From: Bacillota bacterium
GTDB lineage: Bacteria; Bacillota; Dethiobacteria; DTU022
Direction: 5' to 3'
Assembly: GCA_029552125.1 (NCBI GenBank)
Contig: JAKPEE010000018.1
Coordinates: 1-38,281 of the forward strand
Length of the DNA stretch: 38,281 nt
Positions 8,109 through 16,890 of the stretch are shown in pieces; the stretch's first letter is position 1, and the number at the start of each line of letters is the position of its first letter. The translations under genes were made by a program, and so were the position numbers. The notes under the pieces were generated by a model, which was not told the DNA's origin, did no database searches, and saw only the letters and a list, made by a program, of their open reading frames with translations.

Positions 8109-9287
8109 ATGGAAGCCTGTTTATACCAGATTTTTGACCCGGAGCGGGAGCTTAAAGAACTGGGTTGTGACAGTATAGGTATAGCCTTAATGGCTCCCAA
8201 AGCCCGCTTTTATTCCTTAAAAATCTGCCGCGTAGATTTGCGGAGCGCCATGATTATCAAGCAGGAAGCCCTTTCGCAGGGTGCCGAAGCCTCCCTCCCC
8301 CATGAAGCCATGGATCTTCAACTAAAGCAATTTGACCTCCTGTTGACGGGTACACAAAGACAGCTGGAAAATTTATGTTCAAAGCTAAAGCTTCAACACG
8401 GCGAACTGGCGCGGCTGGGCGAGGATATTCTGGATAACCTGCACCGCGCCAGACAGCGTTATCAGGACTTGCAACTGGGCCACTACCGCCTGCCCCTGGG
8501 AAAGCGCACCATCATCATGGCTATACTCAATCTTACGCCCGATTCGTTTTCCGATGGAGGGAAGTACAACCAGATTGAGGCGGCCATAATCCGGGCCCGT
8601 CAGATGGTAGACGAAGGCGCCGATATTATTGACCTGGGAGGGGAATCCACCCGGCCCGGGTTTGAACCGGTCAGCACTGAAGAAGAAATACGGCGTGTAT
8701 TGCCGGTCATAGAAGCCTTAAAAAAAGATCCGGCGATTAATGTGCCGCTATCCATTGACACCTATAAAGCACAAACCGCCCGTGCTGCGCTTGAAGCCGG
8801 GGTTGAAATGGTCAATGATGTCTGGGGTTTAAAAGCAGACCCAAAGCTGGCGGGCGTGGTAGCGCAGTACGGCGCCGCCATCTGCCTGATGCATAATCGA
8901 AAATCAAACGATTATCGTGACCTGGTGCCGGATATCATCGCCGAGCTAAGAGAATCCCTGGCCCTGGCGCGCCAGGCGGGAATCGGAGACGGGCGGATCA
9001 TTGTTGATCCGGGAATTGGCTTCGGCAAAGATGTCCAGCAAAACCTGGAGGTTATGCGGCGGCTGCGCGATTTGCGCTGCCTTGGCTACCCTCTATTACT
9101 GGGTACTTCCAGAAAATCAATGATTGGCAAAACCTTGAATTTACCCGTAGATGATCGCCTGGAAGGAACTGCGGCTACCGTGGCTTACGGGATTAGCGCC
9201 GGAGCCGAGATTGTCAGGGTTCATGATGTTAAGGAAATGAAGCGGGTTGCCCAGATGACCGACGCCATGATCCGGAGGGACAATTAA
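8109..9287 (+). CDS. folP: Dihydropteroate synthase with N-terminal extension
   Basis: Joins p-aminobenzoate to dihydropterin pyrophosphate; this family is the sulfonamide target. At 392 residues it exceeds the usual ~280. The catalytic TIM barrel starts near residue 130 with IIMAILNLTPDSFSDGG and continues with GGESTRPG, SIDTYK, NDVWG and DPGIGFGK, all intact. Residues 1 to about 125 form an extra domain rich in charged helices with no motif I can name; I recall similar extensions in other clostridial FolP proteins. The folP tail contains the GGAGGG ribosome-binding site of folB, whose TTG start follows the folP TAA directly. Confidence 0.95.
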   Translation: MEACLYQIFDPERELKELGCDSIGIALMAPKARFYSLKICRVDLRSAMIIKQEALSQGAEASLPHEAMDLQLKQFDLLLTGTQRQLENLCSKLKLQHGELARLGEDILDNLHRARQRYQDLQLGHYRLPLGKRTIIMAILNLTPDSFSDGGKYNQIEAAIIRARQMVDEGADIIDLGGESTRPGFEPVSTEEEIRRVLPVIEALKKDPAINVPLSIDTYKAQTARAALEAGVEMVNDVWGLKADPKLAGVVAQYGAAICLMHNRKSNDYRDLVPDIIAELRESLALARQAGIGDGRIIVDPGIGFGKDVQQNLEVMRRLRDLRCLGYPLLLGTSRKSMIGKTLNLPVDDRLEGTAATVAYGISAGAEIVRVHDVKEMKRVAQMTDAMIRRDN

Positions 9288-9647
9288 TTGAAAACCCGGA
9301 TTAAGATCAACGATATTGTCTGCTATGGCTACCACGGGGTCCGAGCGGAAGAACAGCAATTGGGACAGGAATTCAGAGTCAATCTTGACCTTGGCCTTGA
9401 TTTGCCTGCAGAAGTTGATGATCGCCTGGAGAATACCGTAGATTACCGCCTTGCGGTGGAGGCGGTACAACAGGTAATGACCGGGCCGAAGCGGCTTTTG
9501 CTGGAGACCCTGGCCGAAGAAATAGCCGGCCTTTTACTGCAACTGCCCCTGGTCCTGGAAGCCACAGTGACTGTCTGCAAGCCCCACCCGCCCATACCCG
9601 GGGTCCAGGGCGGCGTATCGGTAATAATAACCCGCACCAGGAAGTGA
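9288..9647 (+). CDS. folB: Dihydroneopterin aldolase
   Basis: Cleaves 7,8-dihydroneopterin to 6-hydroxymethyl-7,8-dihydropterin and glycolaldehyde. The 119 residues match the family. The N-terminal block IVCYGYHGVRAEEQ contains the conserved Glu (E21/E22), and the Lys of VCKPHPPIPG (K98) is the catalytic lysine. The TTG start abuts the folP stop, and GGAGGG at 9274-9279 supports it. The stop lies a few bases before the folK ATG, so translation is probably coupled. Confidence 0.95.
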   Translation: MKTRIKINDIVCYGYHGVRAEEQQLGQEFRVNLDLGLDLPAEVDDRLENTVDYRLAVEAVQQVMTGPKRLLLETLAEEIAGLLLQLPLVLEATVTVCKPHPPIPGVQGGVSVIITRTRK

Positions 9648-9652
9648 AGGCA

Positions 9653-10147
9653 ATGGCCACAGCTTACATAGGCCTGGGATCGAACCTGGGTGAGCGCCTC
9701 TCCCTGCTGAAGCGCTCCCTGGAGCTGTTGCAGCAGCAATACCCCCTCTCTATCAGCATGATTTCCCCCCTTTATGAAACCGAGCCGGTGGGCGGGCCGC
9801 TTCAGGGCCTTTACTTGAACGCTTGCGCCGCCATAAAGACCGCCCTTTCCCCTGTCTTACTATTAAGGGCTATGCAGGAGGTAGAAATAAAACTGGGCAG
9901 AGTCCGTACAAAGCGCTGGGGCCCGCGCACCCTGGACCTGGACTTGCTCCTCTATGATACCCTGATCATGCATACGCCAACCCTGATTCTGCCCCATCCC
10001 CGCATGACAGAACGCTTGTTTGTCCTGTCCCCTTTAAGCGATATCGCTCCCGACCTGGTCATCCCCGGCACCCGGAAAACAGTGAGCGAATTCAAGGCCG
10101 GACTGGATTCCGCCGGAGTAAAGCTTTACAAGGAAAATTGGGCCTAG
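9653..10147 (+). CDS. folK: 2-amino-4-hydroxy-6-hydroxymethyldihydropteridine pyrophosphokinase
   Basis: Transfers pyrophosphate from ATP to 6-hydroxymethyl-dihydropterin, giving the FolP substrate. It shows YIGLGSNLGER at the N-terminus, FRV-like VRTKRWGPRTLDLDLLLYD with the Mg-binding Asp pair, and LPHPRMTERLFVL. Length is 164 residues. I choose the ATG at 9653 because AGGAAG (9639-9644) is 8 nt upstream; a GTG at 9644 overlapping folB is the alternative and lacks a good ribosome-binding site. Last gene of the folate operon. pabA, pabB and pabC are not in the window. Confidence 0.95.
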   Translation: MATAYIGLGSNLGERLSLLKRSLELLQQQYPLSISMISPLYETEPVGGPLQGLYLNACAAIKTALSPVLLLRAMQEVEIKLGRVRTKRWGPRTLDLDLLLYDTLIMHTPTLILPHPRMTERLFVLSPLSDIAPDLVIPGTRKTVSEFKAGLDSAGVKLYKENWA

Positions 10148-10333
10148 AAGACTCACGGGAAACGGGCCAATAAAACTGGTGACAACATCCAGGTTGGCCC
10201 TGAAAAGAAGATTATACCGAAGGAAACAATGGGTACATGTCCGGCCGACAGATGGATGCTCCATGGCTGGATAAAAAGGTTTAAGACCGCTAAACGGGTA
10301 TTTCACAGCGCGTTAAACAAATAACTAAAGAAA

Positions 10334-10366
10334 GGGGCCGTCCTAATTGACTTTTAGGACGGCCCC
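10334..10366 (-). terminator. Long GC-rich hairpin, probable fhs terminator
   Basis: GGGGCCGTCCTAA (10334-10346) and TTAGGACGGCCCC (10354-10366) are perfect 13-bp arms with a 7-nt loop. On the minus strand the stem is followed by TTTCTTT, so it most likely terminates fhs, whose stop is 46 bp away. On the plus strand there is no T-run, though the hairpin could still protect the folK transcript 3' end. The 186 bp between folK and this hairpin hold no gene that I can see. Confidence 0.75.
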
Positions 10367-10411
10367 TACGGTCCTCTTGCCTTTTATTTCCTGTTTACTT
10401 TTTCGGCTGCC

Positions 10412-12175
10412 CTAGAACAGTCCTTTAACCTTGCCGGTCTCCACATCCACGTCGATGCGACGGAATGCGGGGTTGGCGGCAGTACCGGGCATGAGCGAGA
10501 TGGTGCCGGCCACCGGTACCACAAAGCCTGCTCCGCCGTAGGTAAGAATATCACGGACATAGAGCTTCCAGCCCTTGGGAACACCCTTGAGCATGGGGTT
10601 GTCGGTAAGGCTGAGATGTGTCTTCACCATGCAGGTACCCATATCTTTGAACTTGGGATCCGCTTCCATCCGCTTCGCTTTCTCCAGGGCTTCCGCCGAA
10701 TACTCCACGCCGTCGGCACCGTAAACTTCGGTGGCGATCAGCTCAATGCGCTTGCGCAGCGGGGTATCCAATTCATAGAGGAACTTAAAGTCGTTGGGTT
10801 CGTTGCAGGCATCAATGACCGCATCGGCAAATTCGAGGGCGCCATCGCCGCCGTATTGCCAGTGCTTGGAGAGAGCCACCCTGGCGCCCGCTTCCTCCGA
10901 CAGCCGGCGGACCAGCTTGATTTCGTTCTCCGTATCGGTATGGAAAGCGTTGATACAGACCACGGGATTAATCCCGGCCTTCTTCACCGTCTTAATATGA
11001 TGAATCAGGTTTTCGCAGCCTTTTTCCACCCACTCCAGGTTTTCCTGGCTGTATGCCGGATCCAGGGGTTGACCGGGCAGTGGCAGCGGAGCGCCGCCGT
11101 GGCACTTCAAGGCGCGGATGGTAGCCACAACCACGGCGCAGTGCGGTTTTAAGCCGGACATGCGGCACTTAAGGTTCCAGAATTTTTCAAAACCGATATC
11201 CGCAGCGAAGCCGGATTCGGTAATACAGTAGTCAGCCAACTTTAAGGCCACACGATCGGCAATAATAGAAGACTGCCCGATGGCGATATTGGCGAAAGGT
11301 CCGGCATGAACAAACACCGGCTGCCCCTCAATGGTCTGCAGCAAGTTCGGGTTAATCGCTTCCACCATCCAGGCGGTCATGGCCCCGGCTACATCCAGGT
11401 TTTCAGTGGTGATGGGGTTGCCCTTCTTGTCGTAAGCCACGACAATCCTGCCCATGCGCTCGCGCATATCTTTGAGATCTTTGGCTACCGCCAAAATAGC
11501 CATAACCTCCGAGGATACGGCGATGGCAAAGCCAGAATTCATCATAAAGCCGTCTTTCTTGCTGCCAAGTCCGATGACAATATTGCGCAGGGCCTGGGCG
11601 CAGAAGTCAATAATCCATTTCATCTCCACGTTGCGCGGGTCGATATTCAGCCGCTTTAAGCCGCTGCGCTCCAGGAAAGCATCGCTGGAGTTGAATTCGT
11701 GCTGCAAGCGGGATGTCAGGGCTACCATGGCCAGGTTATGGGCATTCATAACGGCATTAATGTCCCCGGTGAGACCCAGGGAGAACGGGGTCAGGGGGAT
11801 ACACTGGGCGAGGCCGCCACCGGCGGCGGAGCCTTTAACGTTCATGGTCGGGCCGCCCGAAGGCTGGCGAATGGTGGCAATAACATTTTTGCCGCGCTTG
11901 CCCAGGCCCTGGGTTAAGCCCATGGTTGAGGTTGACTTGCCTTCGCCCAGCGGCGTGGGAGTAATGGCGGTCACATCAATATACTTGCCGTCCGGTCTGT
12001 CCTTAAGCCGCTCCAGAATTTTTTTGTAATCAACTTTGGCCACATAATGGCCGTGGGGCAGGAGCTCCTCTTTTTCCAGGCCCAGCTCCTCCGCTAACTG
12101 GTACACTGTCTTCATGTTCGCTTCCGCGGCTTCAGCAATTTCCCAGTCAGCATGCTTGGTCGGATCCAGTGGCAT
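10412..12175 (-). CDS. fhs: Formate-tetrahydrofolate ligase (long form)
   Basis: Makes 10-formyl-tetrahydrofolate from formate, THF and ATP, for purine and formyl-Met synthesis and, in acetogens, the methyl branch of the Wood-Ljungdahl pathway. The ATP-binding segment [11 protein letters not shown] is at 72-82, followed by [10 protein letters not shown]. At 587 residues it is about 30 longer than the ~556-residue clostridial enzymes. Part of the difference is an insertion after KCHGGA ([19 protein letters not shown]) that resembles eukaryotic C1-THF synthase. AAGGAGGG lies 8 nt before the ATG. It lies beside the folate operon but on the opposite strand, and no other Wood-Ljungdahl gene is present. 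Confidence 0.97.
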   Translation of the reverse strand: MPLDPTKHADWEIAEAAEANMKTVYQLAEELGLEKEELLPHGHYVAKVDYKKILERLKDRPDGKYIDVTAITPTPLGEGKSTSTMGLTQGLGKRGKNVIATIRQPSGGPTMNVKGSAAGGGLAQCIPLTPFSLGLTGDINAVMNAHNLAMVALTSRLQHEFNSSDAFLERSGLKRLNIDPRNVEMKWIIDFCAQALRNIVIGLGSKKDGFMMNSGFAIAVSSEVMAILAVAKDLKDMRERMGRIVVAYDKKGNPITTENLDVAGAMTAWMVEAINPNLLQTIEGQPVFVHAGPFANIAIGQSSIIADRVALKLADYCITESGFAADIGFEKFWNLKCRMSGLKPHCAVVVATIRALKCHGGAPLPLPGQPLDPAYSQENLEWVEKGCENLIHHIKTVKKAGINPVVCINAFHTDTENEIKLVRRLSEEAGARVALSKHWQYGGDGALEFADAVIDACNEPNDFKFLYELDTPLRKRIELIATEVYGADGVEYSAEALEKAKRMEADPKFKDMGTCMVKTHLSLTDNPMLKGVPKGWKLYVRDILTYGGAGFVVPVAGTISLMPGTAANPAFRRIDVDVETGKVKGLF

Positions 12176-12293
12176 AAGAAAACCCTCCTTAAAATTAAAT
12201 ATAATTTGGCTAAACCCAACCTCCTGCGGTTTACATAGGCTGATTGTAATTATTCCACAGAAATCTAATAATTCCTACCATTAGTTAATTAAT

Positions 12294-13253
12294 TCACATA
12301 TTTTTTATATCCGCCACTGAGGGTACGGAAGCCAGGGTTGTAGCTGTTAGCACCGCGCGTTCCACCGCTGCCGCCACCGCTTCAGCAGCAGCTATGCCCA
12401 CCAGGTTTACATCTGCTTCCTGTCCCCCTACAGAAAGGCTGAAGATGGTATCGCCGTCCCACATGGTATGCACCGGATTGATCGTCCTGGCCAGCCCGTC
12501 ATGGGCCATTTGGGCTACCTTTTGCAAGGCTTCCTTGGGAAGGTTGGCATTGGTAGCGACGATGCCCAGGGTGGTGTTTCCAGGCGCTCCCGATTTCTCC
12601 CCACCCATAAGCAATTCTACGGTTCGTTCCATCTTCCCGGTTGCCGGGTTTCGCGGCCCGGCCAGCAAATTACCCCTTCGATCATACACATCACCAAAAG
12701 CATTGACCACCACCAGGGCCGCTATAATCAGATCTCCAATCCGGCAGGCAGCCGATCCCTGCCCTGATTTTACCGCACCGTCCGGTCCATAAATCTTTCC
12801 TACTGTGGCCCCGCTTCCTGCACCCACCGATCCTTCGGGCACCGGTCCGTCCGTGGCTTCAAGGCAGGCCCGGAAACCCATATCCGCATCAGGGCGTACT
12901 GCCCCATCTCCCACGGTTAAATCAAACAGGATTGCTGCAGGGACAATAGGGACATAGTATGGACCAATGGCAAAACCCCGTTTCTTCTCTTCCAGGTAGC
13001 GCATGACCCCGCCGGCCGCCTCCAGCCCAAAAGCGCTTCCTCCGGCAAGAACGATGGCTTGAACCTGTTCCACCAGTTGACCTGGCCGCAGCAGGTCTGT
13101 CTCCCTTGTTCCTGGAGCGGAGCCCCTCACGTCAACTGCTGCGCGGGCTCCCGCCTCCGCCAGTACTACTGTAACCCCTGTTGCCGCTTCCAAATTGGTG
13201 GCAACACCTACTTTAATTCCAGGAATGTCCGTCAGGCCCGGTATGGCAAACAC
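12294..13253 (-). CDS. P1-family (DmpA/S58-like) aminopeptidase-type protein
   Basis: A 319-residue member of the P1/DmpA Ntn-hydrolase family, which autocleaves to form an N-terminal nucleophile and removes N-terminal residues from small peptides or amides. It shows GLTDIPGIKVG at the N-terminus, AIVLAGGSAFGLEAAGGV, VGAGSGATVGKIYG, and GNTTLGIVATNA, where a Thr would be the nucleophile by homology. I start at GTG 13253 because AGGTGG lies a few nt upstream and the family begins near this Gly-Leu-Thr; a GTG at 13289 has no ribosome-binding site. Substrate unknown. It is divergent from the amidohydrolase gene across about 60 bp. Confidence 0.85.
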   Translation of the reverse strand: MFAIPGLTDIPGIKVGVATNLEAATGVTVVLAEAGARAAVDVRGSAPGTRETDLLRPGQLVEQVQAIVLAGGSAFGLEAAGGVMRYLEEKKRGFAIGPYYVPIVPAAILFDLTVGDGAVRPDADMGFRACLEATDGPVPEGSVGAGSGATVGKIYGPDGAVKSGQGSAACRIGDLIIAALVVVNAFGDVYDRRGNLLAGPRNPATGKMERTVELLMGGEKSGAPGNTTLGIVATNANLPKEALQKVAQMAHDGLARTINPVHTMWDGDTIFSLSVGGQEADVNLVGIAAAEAVAAAVERAVLTATTLASVPSVADIKNM

Positions 13254-13289
13254 CCCTTTCCACCTGTAAACATACATATGGATGAACAC

Positions 13290-13308
13290 AGCATAAGAAT
13301 TCTATGCT
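13290..13308. promoter_or_regulatory. Dyad between divergent peptidase and amidohydrolase genes
   Basis: AGCATA (13290-13295) and TATGCT (13303-13308) are perfect 6-bp arms around a spacer that ends in GAATTC. It occupies the centre of the ~60-bp divergent intergenic region, where an operator for both genes would be expected. No regulator is encoded nearby. Confidence 0.35.
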
Positions 13309-13313
13309 AAGAT

Positions 13314-14216
13314 ATGGATATGGATAGGCAAAAGCCGTTTAACGCCACTAAAAATGAACAAAGGGTGCCGCCGGATCATGTGCCCCCGGAATTATGGGAT
13401 GCACATATCCACCTTTTTCCTGAAAAATTGATGCGGGCCATCTATCGCTATTTTAGCGAAAACTACCGCTGGCACCTGCCTTTTCCGGCCGACACCGCCG
13501 CTTTAATTAAGCACCTGCGCGAGGATGGCGTAAAACGCGCTTTTGTGCTCGCTTACGTTCATAAACCTGGCCTCTCCGGCCAGGTAAATCGCTGGCTGGC
13601 CTCCGTGGCCGCAGAGCAGCCATGGCTGGTCCCCTTCGGCGCCGCACATCCAGAAGATCCGGATCTAAAGTCCGTTCTGAGTGAAGCGCTGGACCGGCAC
13701 CATTTCGCCGGAATTAAGCTGCACTGCCTGGTGCAGCAAATCAGCGCTGATGACGAGAGGCTCTTTCCCATCTACGAGGCGCTGGTCAAACGCTCCCGGG
13801 CCCTGGTTATCCATGCCACAAATTTTCCCCTGCCGGATCCAAAGCATCTTGGCATGTCGCGCCTGGCGCACGTGCTTAAACGCTTTCCCACCTTGCTGGT
13901 GGCAGTAGCCCACCTGGGGCTTAATGAACTGCCTTTGACCAGGGAGTTGCTACAGCAATACCGCGGTCTCTACCTGGACACAGCTTTCGTTTTTCAAAAT
14001 AACAGTTGTGTGCCGCCCCATGAGGAAATTATTCGTCTGATGATGGATTTTCCCGGGCGAATCCTTTACGGCAGCGATTTCCCCTTCATCCTGGAGCAAC
14101 CGGCAAACGGAATCCAAAGAATCATGCGCTTTAATTTGCCGCCACTTTTTTACCACAAGTTATTTTACCAAAATGCCAGCGATTTTTTGCGCAAGATTAA
14201 CATAACTTCACAATAA
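13314..14216 (+). CDS. Amidohydrolase-superfamily TIM-barrel metallohydrolase
   Basis: A 300-residue protein of the amidohydrolase-2 type. Metal-site motifs appear in order: DAHIHLF (HxH near the N-terminus), GIKLHCL, VIHATN, VAHLGLNELP and LYGSDFPF (the final Asp). The family includes decarboxylases and hydrolases, so the reaction cannot be stated. The start is uncertain: ATGs at 13314 and 13320 both lack a strong ribosome-binding site. It may be co-controlled with the divergent P1-family gene. Its stop lies inside a bidirectional terminator shared with ftsH. Confidence 0.8.
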   Translation: MDMDRQKPFNATKNEQRVPPDHVPPELWDAHIHLFPEKLMRAIYRYFSENYRWHLPFPADTAALIKHLREDGVKRAFVLAYVHKPGLSGQVNRWLASVAAEQPWLVPFGAAHPEDPDLKSVLSEALDRHHFAGIKLHCLVQQISADDERLFPIYEALVKRSRALVIHATNFPLPDPKHLGMSRLAHVLKRFPTLLVAVAHLGLNELPLTRELLQQYRGLYLDTAFVFQNNSCVPPHEEIIRLMMDFPGRILYGSDFPFILEQPANGIQRIMRFNLPPLFYHKLFYQNASDFLRKINITSQ

Positions 14217-14245
14217 AAAAAGGAACCCTTAAGGTTCCTTTTTTT
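14215..14245. terminator. Bidirectional terminator between amidohydrolase and ftsH
   Basis: Seven A residues, GGAACC, loop CTTAA, GGTTCC and seven T residues form a symmetric A-stem-T hairpin that would work on both strands. The plus-strand stop (14214-14216) and the ftsH stop (14229-14231) both lie in it, the latter in the loop. Confidence 0.9.
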
Positions 14246-16190
14246 CTTCCCGGTCAGGGGGATTGCCGTCATCATGATGCTCTTCCTTTTTATCAACCGG
14301 AATTTCTTTCTTTTCGCCTTCGTCTTTTTGGTGAGCAGTGGCTTTGCTTCCATTGTCTCCTGCATGATTGCGCTTCGACTCCCGGAGAGCATCAAGTTCC
14401 CCCAGGCTTTTCCCTTCCATCAGCGCTTTGATTTCTTCGGCGTCAAGCGTTTCTCTTTCCAGCAGTGACTGCGCGATTAGCTCCAACTTGTCCCGGTTAT
14501 TCTCAATAATATCCTGGGCTTTCTGGTAGCAGCTTTCAATGATCCGGCGAATCTCATGATCAATAGCCTTGGCGATCTCTTCGCTAAAATCTCGATCCCG
14601 GGCCAGGTCACGGCCCAGAAAGACCTGATCATGTTTCTTGCCCAGAGTAATGGGCCCCAGGGCGTCACTCATGCCGTATTCCATGATCATCTGCCGGACA
14701 ATGGAGGTGGCCCTTTCGAGGTCGTTCTGCGCCCCTGTGCTGATTTCGTTCAGGACGATCTGCTCTGAAACCCTTCCAGCCAAAAGCATGCTGACTCGAT
14801 CCAGCAGCTCTGAGCGGGTCATATAATAGCGGTCTTCCTCGGGAAACATCAAGGTATAACCGCCGGCACGCCCCCGGGGGATAATCGAAACCTTATGCAC
14901 CGGATCGGTATGCGGCAGCAAGTAGCCAACCAGGGCATGTCCCGCTTCGTGGTAAGCGACAATTTTTTTCTCGAACTCGCTGATGATACGGCTGCGTTTT
15001 TCCGTCCCGGCAATAACCCTCTCGATAGCCTCTTCCATCTCTTGCATGCCAATGCGCTTGCCTTTCACCCGGGCAGTTAAAAGTGCGGCTTCGTTCACGA
15101 CATTCTCCAGGTCGGCTCCGGTGAAACCGGGGGTGCTCCGGGCTATTACTTTCAAATCAACCTCATCCGCGAGAGGCTTGTTCCGGGTATGCACCTTTAA
15201 AATTTCTTCGCGGCCTTTAACATCAGGAAAACCAACCGTTATTTCCCGGTCAAAACGCCCGGGGCGCAAAAGCGCCGGATCTAGAATGTCGGGACGGTTG
15301 GTGGCGGCGATAATAATAATACCTTCATTAACGTCAAAGCCGTCCATCTCCACCAAGAGCTGGTTCAAGGTCTGTTCACGTTCATCATGCCCGCCGCCCA
15401 AACCGGCGCCGCGCTGGCGGCCCACTGCGTCAATTTCATCAATAAAAACAATACAGGGTGCATTTTTTTTGGCATTGTCAAACATGTCGCGAACCCTGGA
15501 GGCGCCCACGCCTACAAACATCTCCACGAAATCGGAGCCGCTAATACTAAAAAAAGGTACTCCCGCCTCCCCGGCCACTGCCCGGGCCAGAAGCGTTTTA
15601 CCGGTTCCCGGAGGCCCTACCAGAAGAATACCCTTGGGAATGCGGGCACCCAGCTCTAGATATTTACGGGGATCTTTTAGAAAATCCACCACTTCCGCCA
15701 GCTCATATTTTTCTTCATCGGCTCCTGCCACATCGTTAAAAGTAACCCTTTTCCGATCTCCTTCATGCAGGCGGGCCCGGCTCTTCCCAAAATTCATAAC
15801 CCGGCTTCCGCCGCCCTGTGTTTGCTGCATGAAAAAGAAGAAAATACCGATGAGTAGGAGAATCGGAATCATATAAGTCAAGGCAGTCTCCCAGAATGGC
15901 GGGCTTTTCGGCGCGTTGGTTTCATAGGGAATATTTTTTTCAAGGAGGAGATCAGACAAATTATGATCTTCCGGGCGATGCGTGGTGATCAAACGCCCCC
16001 CCTTGAGAGTAGCCTCTATTTCATTGCCATATATCGTAACCTCTTCTACCTGGCCTGCTTCTACCTTCTGGATAAATTCATTATAATTAATTTTTTCCGG
16101 AGGCTTGTCGCTCGTAAACATGGTTAATAACAGAACAACTATCAGGGCAATAACCAGGTAAAAGGTTACTTGTCGTAAAAATGGATTCAA
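14229..16190 (-). CDS. ftsH: ATP-dependent zinc metalloprotease FtsH
   Basis: Membrane-anchored AAA protease that degrades misfolded and regulatory proteins; in Bacillus it is also needed for sporulation. It is 653 residues, normal length. Two TM helices (about 8-25 and 105-122) flank an extracytoplasmic domain. The AAA module has Walker A GPPGTGKT (192-199), Walker B VFIDEID (248-254) and second region of homology [19 protein letters not shown] (297-315). The zinc site is HEAGH (414-418) plus D490. The tail is highly charged. The TTG start is supported by GAGGAGGT 8 nt upstream. The hpt-ftsH order is as in B. subtilis. Confidence 0.98.
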   Translation of the reverse strand: MNPFLRQVTFYLVIALIVVLLLTMFTSDKPPEKINYNEFIQKVEAGQVEEVTIYGNEIEATLKGGRLITTHRPEDHNLSDLLLEKNIPYETNAPKSPPFWETALTYMIPILLLIGIFFFFMQQTQGGGSRVMNFGKSRARLHEGDRKRVTFNDVAGADEEKYELAEVVDFLKDPRKYLELGARIPKGILLVGPPGTGKTLLARAVAGEAGVPFFSISGSDFVEMFVGVGASRVRDMFDNAKKNAPCIVFIDEIDAVGRQRGAGLGGGHDEREQTLNQLLVEMDGFDVNEGIIIIAATNRPDILDPALLRPGRFDREITVGFPDVKGREEILKVHTRNKPLADEVDLKVIARSTPGFTGADLENVVNEAALLTARVKGKRIGMQEMEEAIERVIAGTEKRSRIISEFEKKIVAYHEAGHALVGYLLPHTDPVHKVSIIPRGRAGGYTLMFPEEDRYYMTRSELLDRVSMLLAGRVSEQIVLNEISTGAQNDLERATSIVRQMIMEYGMSDALGPITLGKKHDQVFLGRDLARDRDFSEEIAKAIDHEIRRIIESCYQKAQDIIENNRDKLELIAQSLLERETLDAEEIKALMEGKSLGELDALRESKRNHAGDNGSKATAHQKDEGEKKEIPVDKKEEHHDDGNPPDREEKKEP

Positions 16191-16286
16191 CCGCTTACCT
16201 CCTCTCCACCGAGCATTGTACCTTATCTATTCTAACACACCGCTATTCTCTAAGCAACAACAGTGCCAGGAATGATAGGTAAGGCA

Positions 16287-16823
16287 TCAACCGCTATTAG
16301 CCTCATTGTGGAGGACGCAGATATCGGGGAGGTAGCGGTATTGTTCATTAAAATCCAACCCATAGCCGACTACGAAACGATCCGGAATGGCAAACCCGCA
16401 ATAATCAGGGTTAAAGGAGACCCTGCGGCGGGAAGGTTTGTCTAGCAAGGTCACCACTTTCAGGGAGCGGGGTTGCCGGCTGGCCAGGTTTTCCCGAAGA
16501 TAATTTAAGGTCAGGCCGGTATCGACAATATCTTCTACAATTAAAACATCGCGGCCTTGAATACTTTGTTCCAGATCTTTTAGAATGCGCACTACTCCCG
16601 ATGAAGCGGTAGCGGAGCCGTAGCTGGACACAGCCATAAAGTCGATTTCCACCGGTATTTTCAAAAGCCGCATCAGATCGCTCATGAAAATAACAGCCCC
16701 TTTTAAGACACAGATTAAAAGCGGCGGCTGTTCACGGTAATCGCGGGAAATATCATCGGCAAGCTCAGCCACTCTCAGAGCAATTTTTTCCCTGGAGAGA
16801 AGTACTTCCAGCTCTTGGTTCAT
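16287..16823 (-). CDS. hpt: Hypoxanthine phosphoribosyltransferase
   Basis: Salvages hypoxanthine (and usually guanine) to IMP/GMP with PRPP. The PRPP-binding loop reads VLIVEDIVDTGLTL; the pyrophosphate-binding region CVLKGAVIFMSDL and the C-terminal purine-binding PDRFVVGYGLDF are intact. Length is 178 residues. I start at ATG 16823, with AAGGAGGAG 8 nt upstream; a TTG one codon earlier is too close to that site. It lies between tilS and ftsH as in B. subtilis. Confidence 0.96.
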   Translation of the reverse strand: MNQELEVLLSREKIALRVAELADDISRDYREQPPLLICVLKGAVIFMSDLMRLLKIPVEIDFMAVSSYGSATASSGVVRILKDLEQSIQGRDVLIVEDIVDTGLTLNYLRENLASRQPRSLKVVTLLDKPSRRRVSFNPDYCGFAIPDRFVVGYGLDFNEQYRYLPDICVLHNEANSG

Positions 16824-16890
16824 CAATGGATCTCCTCCTTTGCTGTTGCTTCCCCATTTGCCGTTGTCTTTTTGAATTCTTGCTCTCTGT

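Noticed and set aside
11454-12029. 191-codon open frame antisense to fhs
   Set aside because: A shadow of a highly conserved gene, with no ribosome-binding site and no recognisable domain.
12176-12293. THF riboswitch upstream of fhs
   Set aside because: The leader contains a TAAACC/GGTTTA dyad but none of the conserved THF aptamer segments.
14983-15876. 297-codon open frame antisense to ftsH
   Set aside because: It is Ser/Pro/Arg-rich low-complexity translation of the FtsH AAA core on the wrong strand; ftsH has every catalytic motif.
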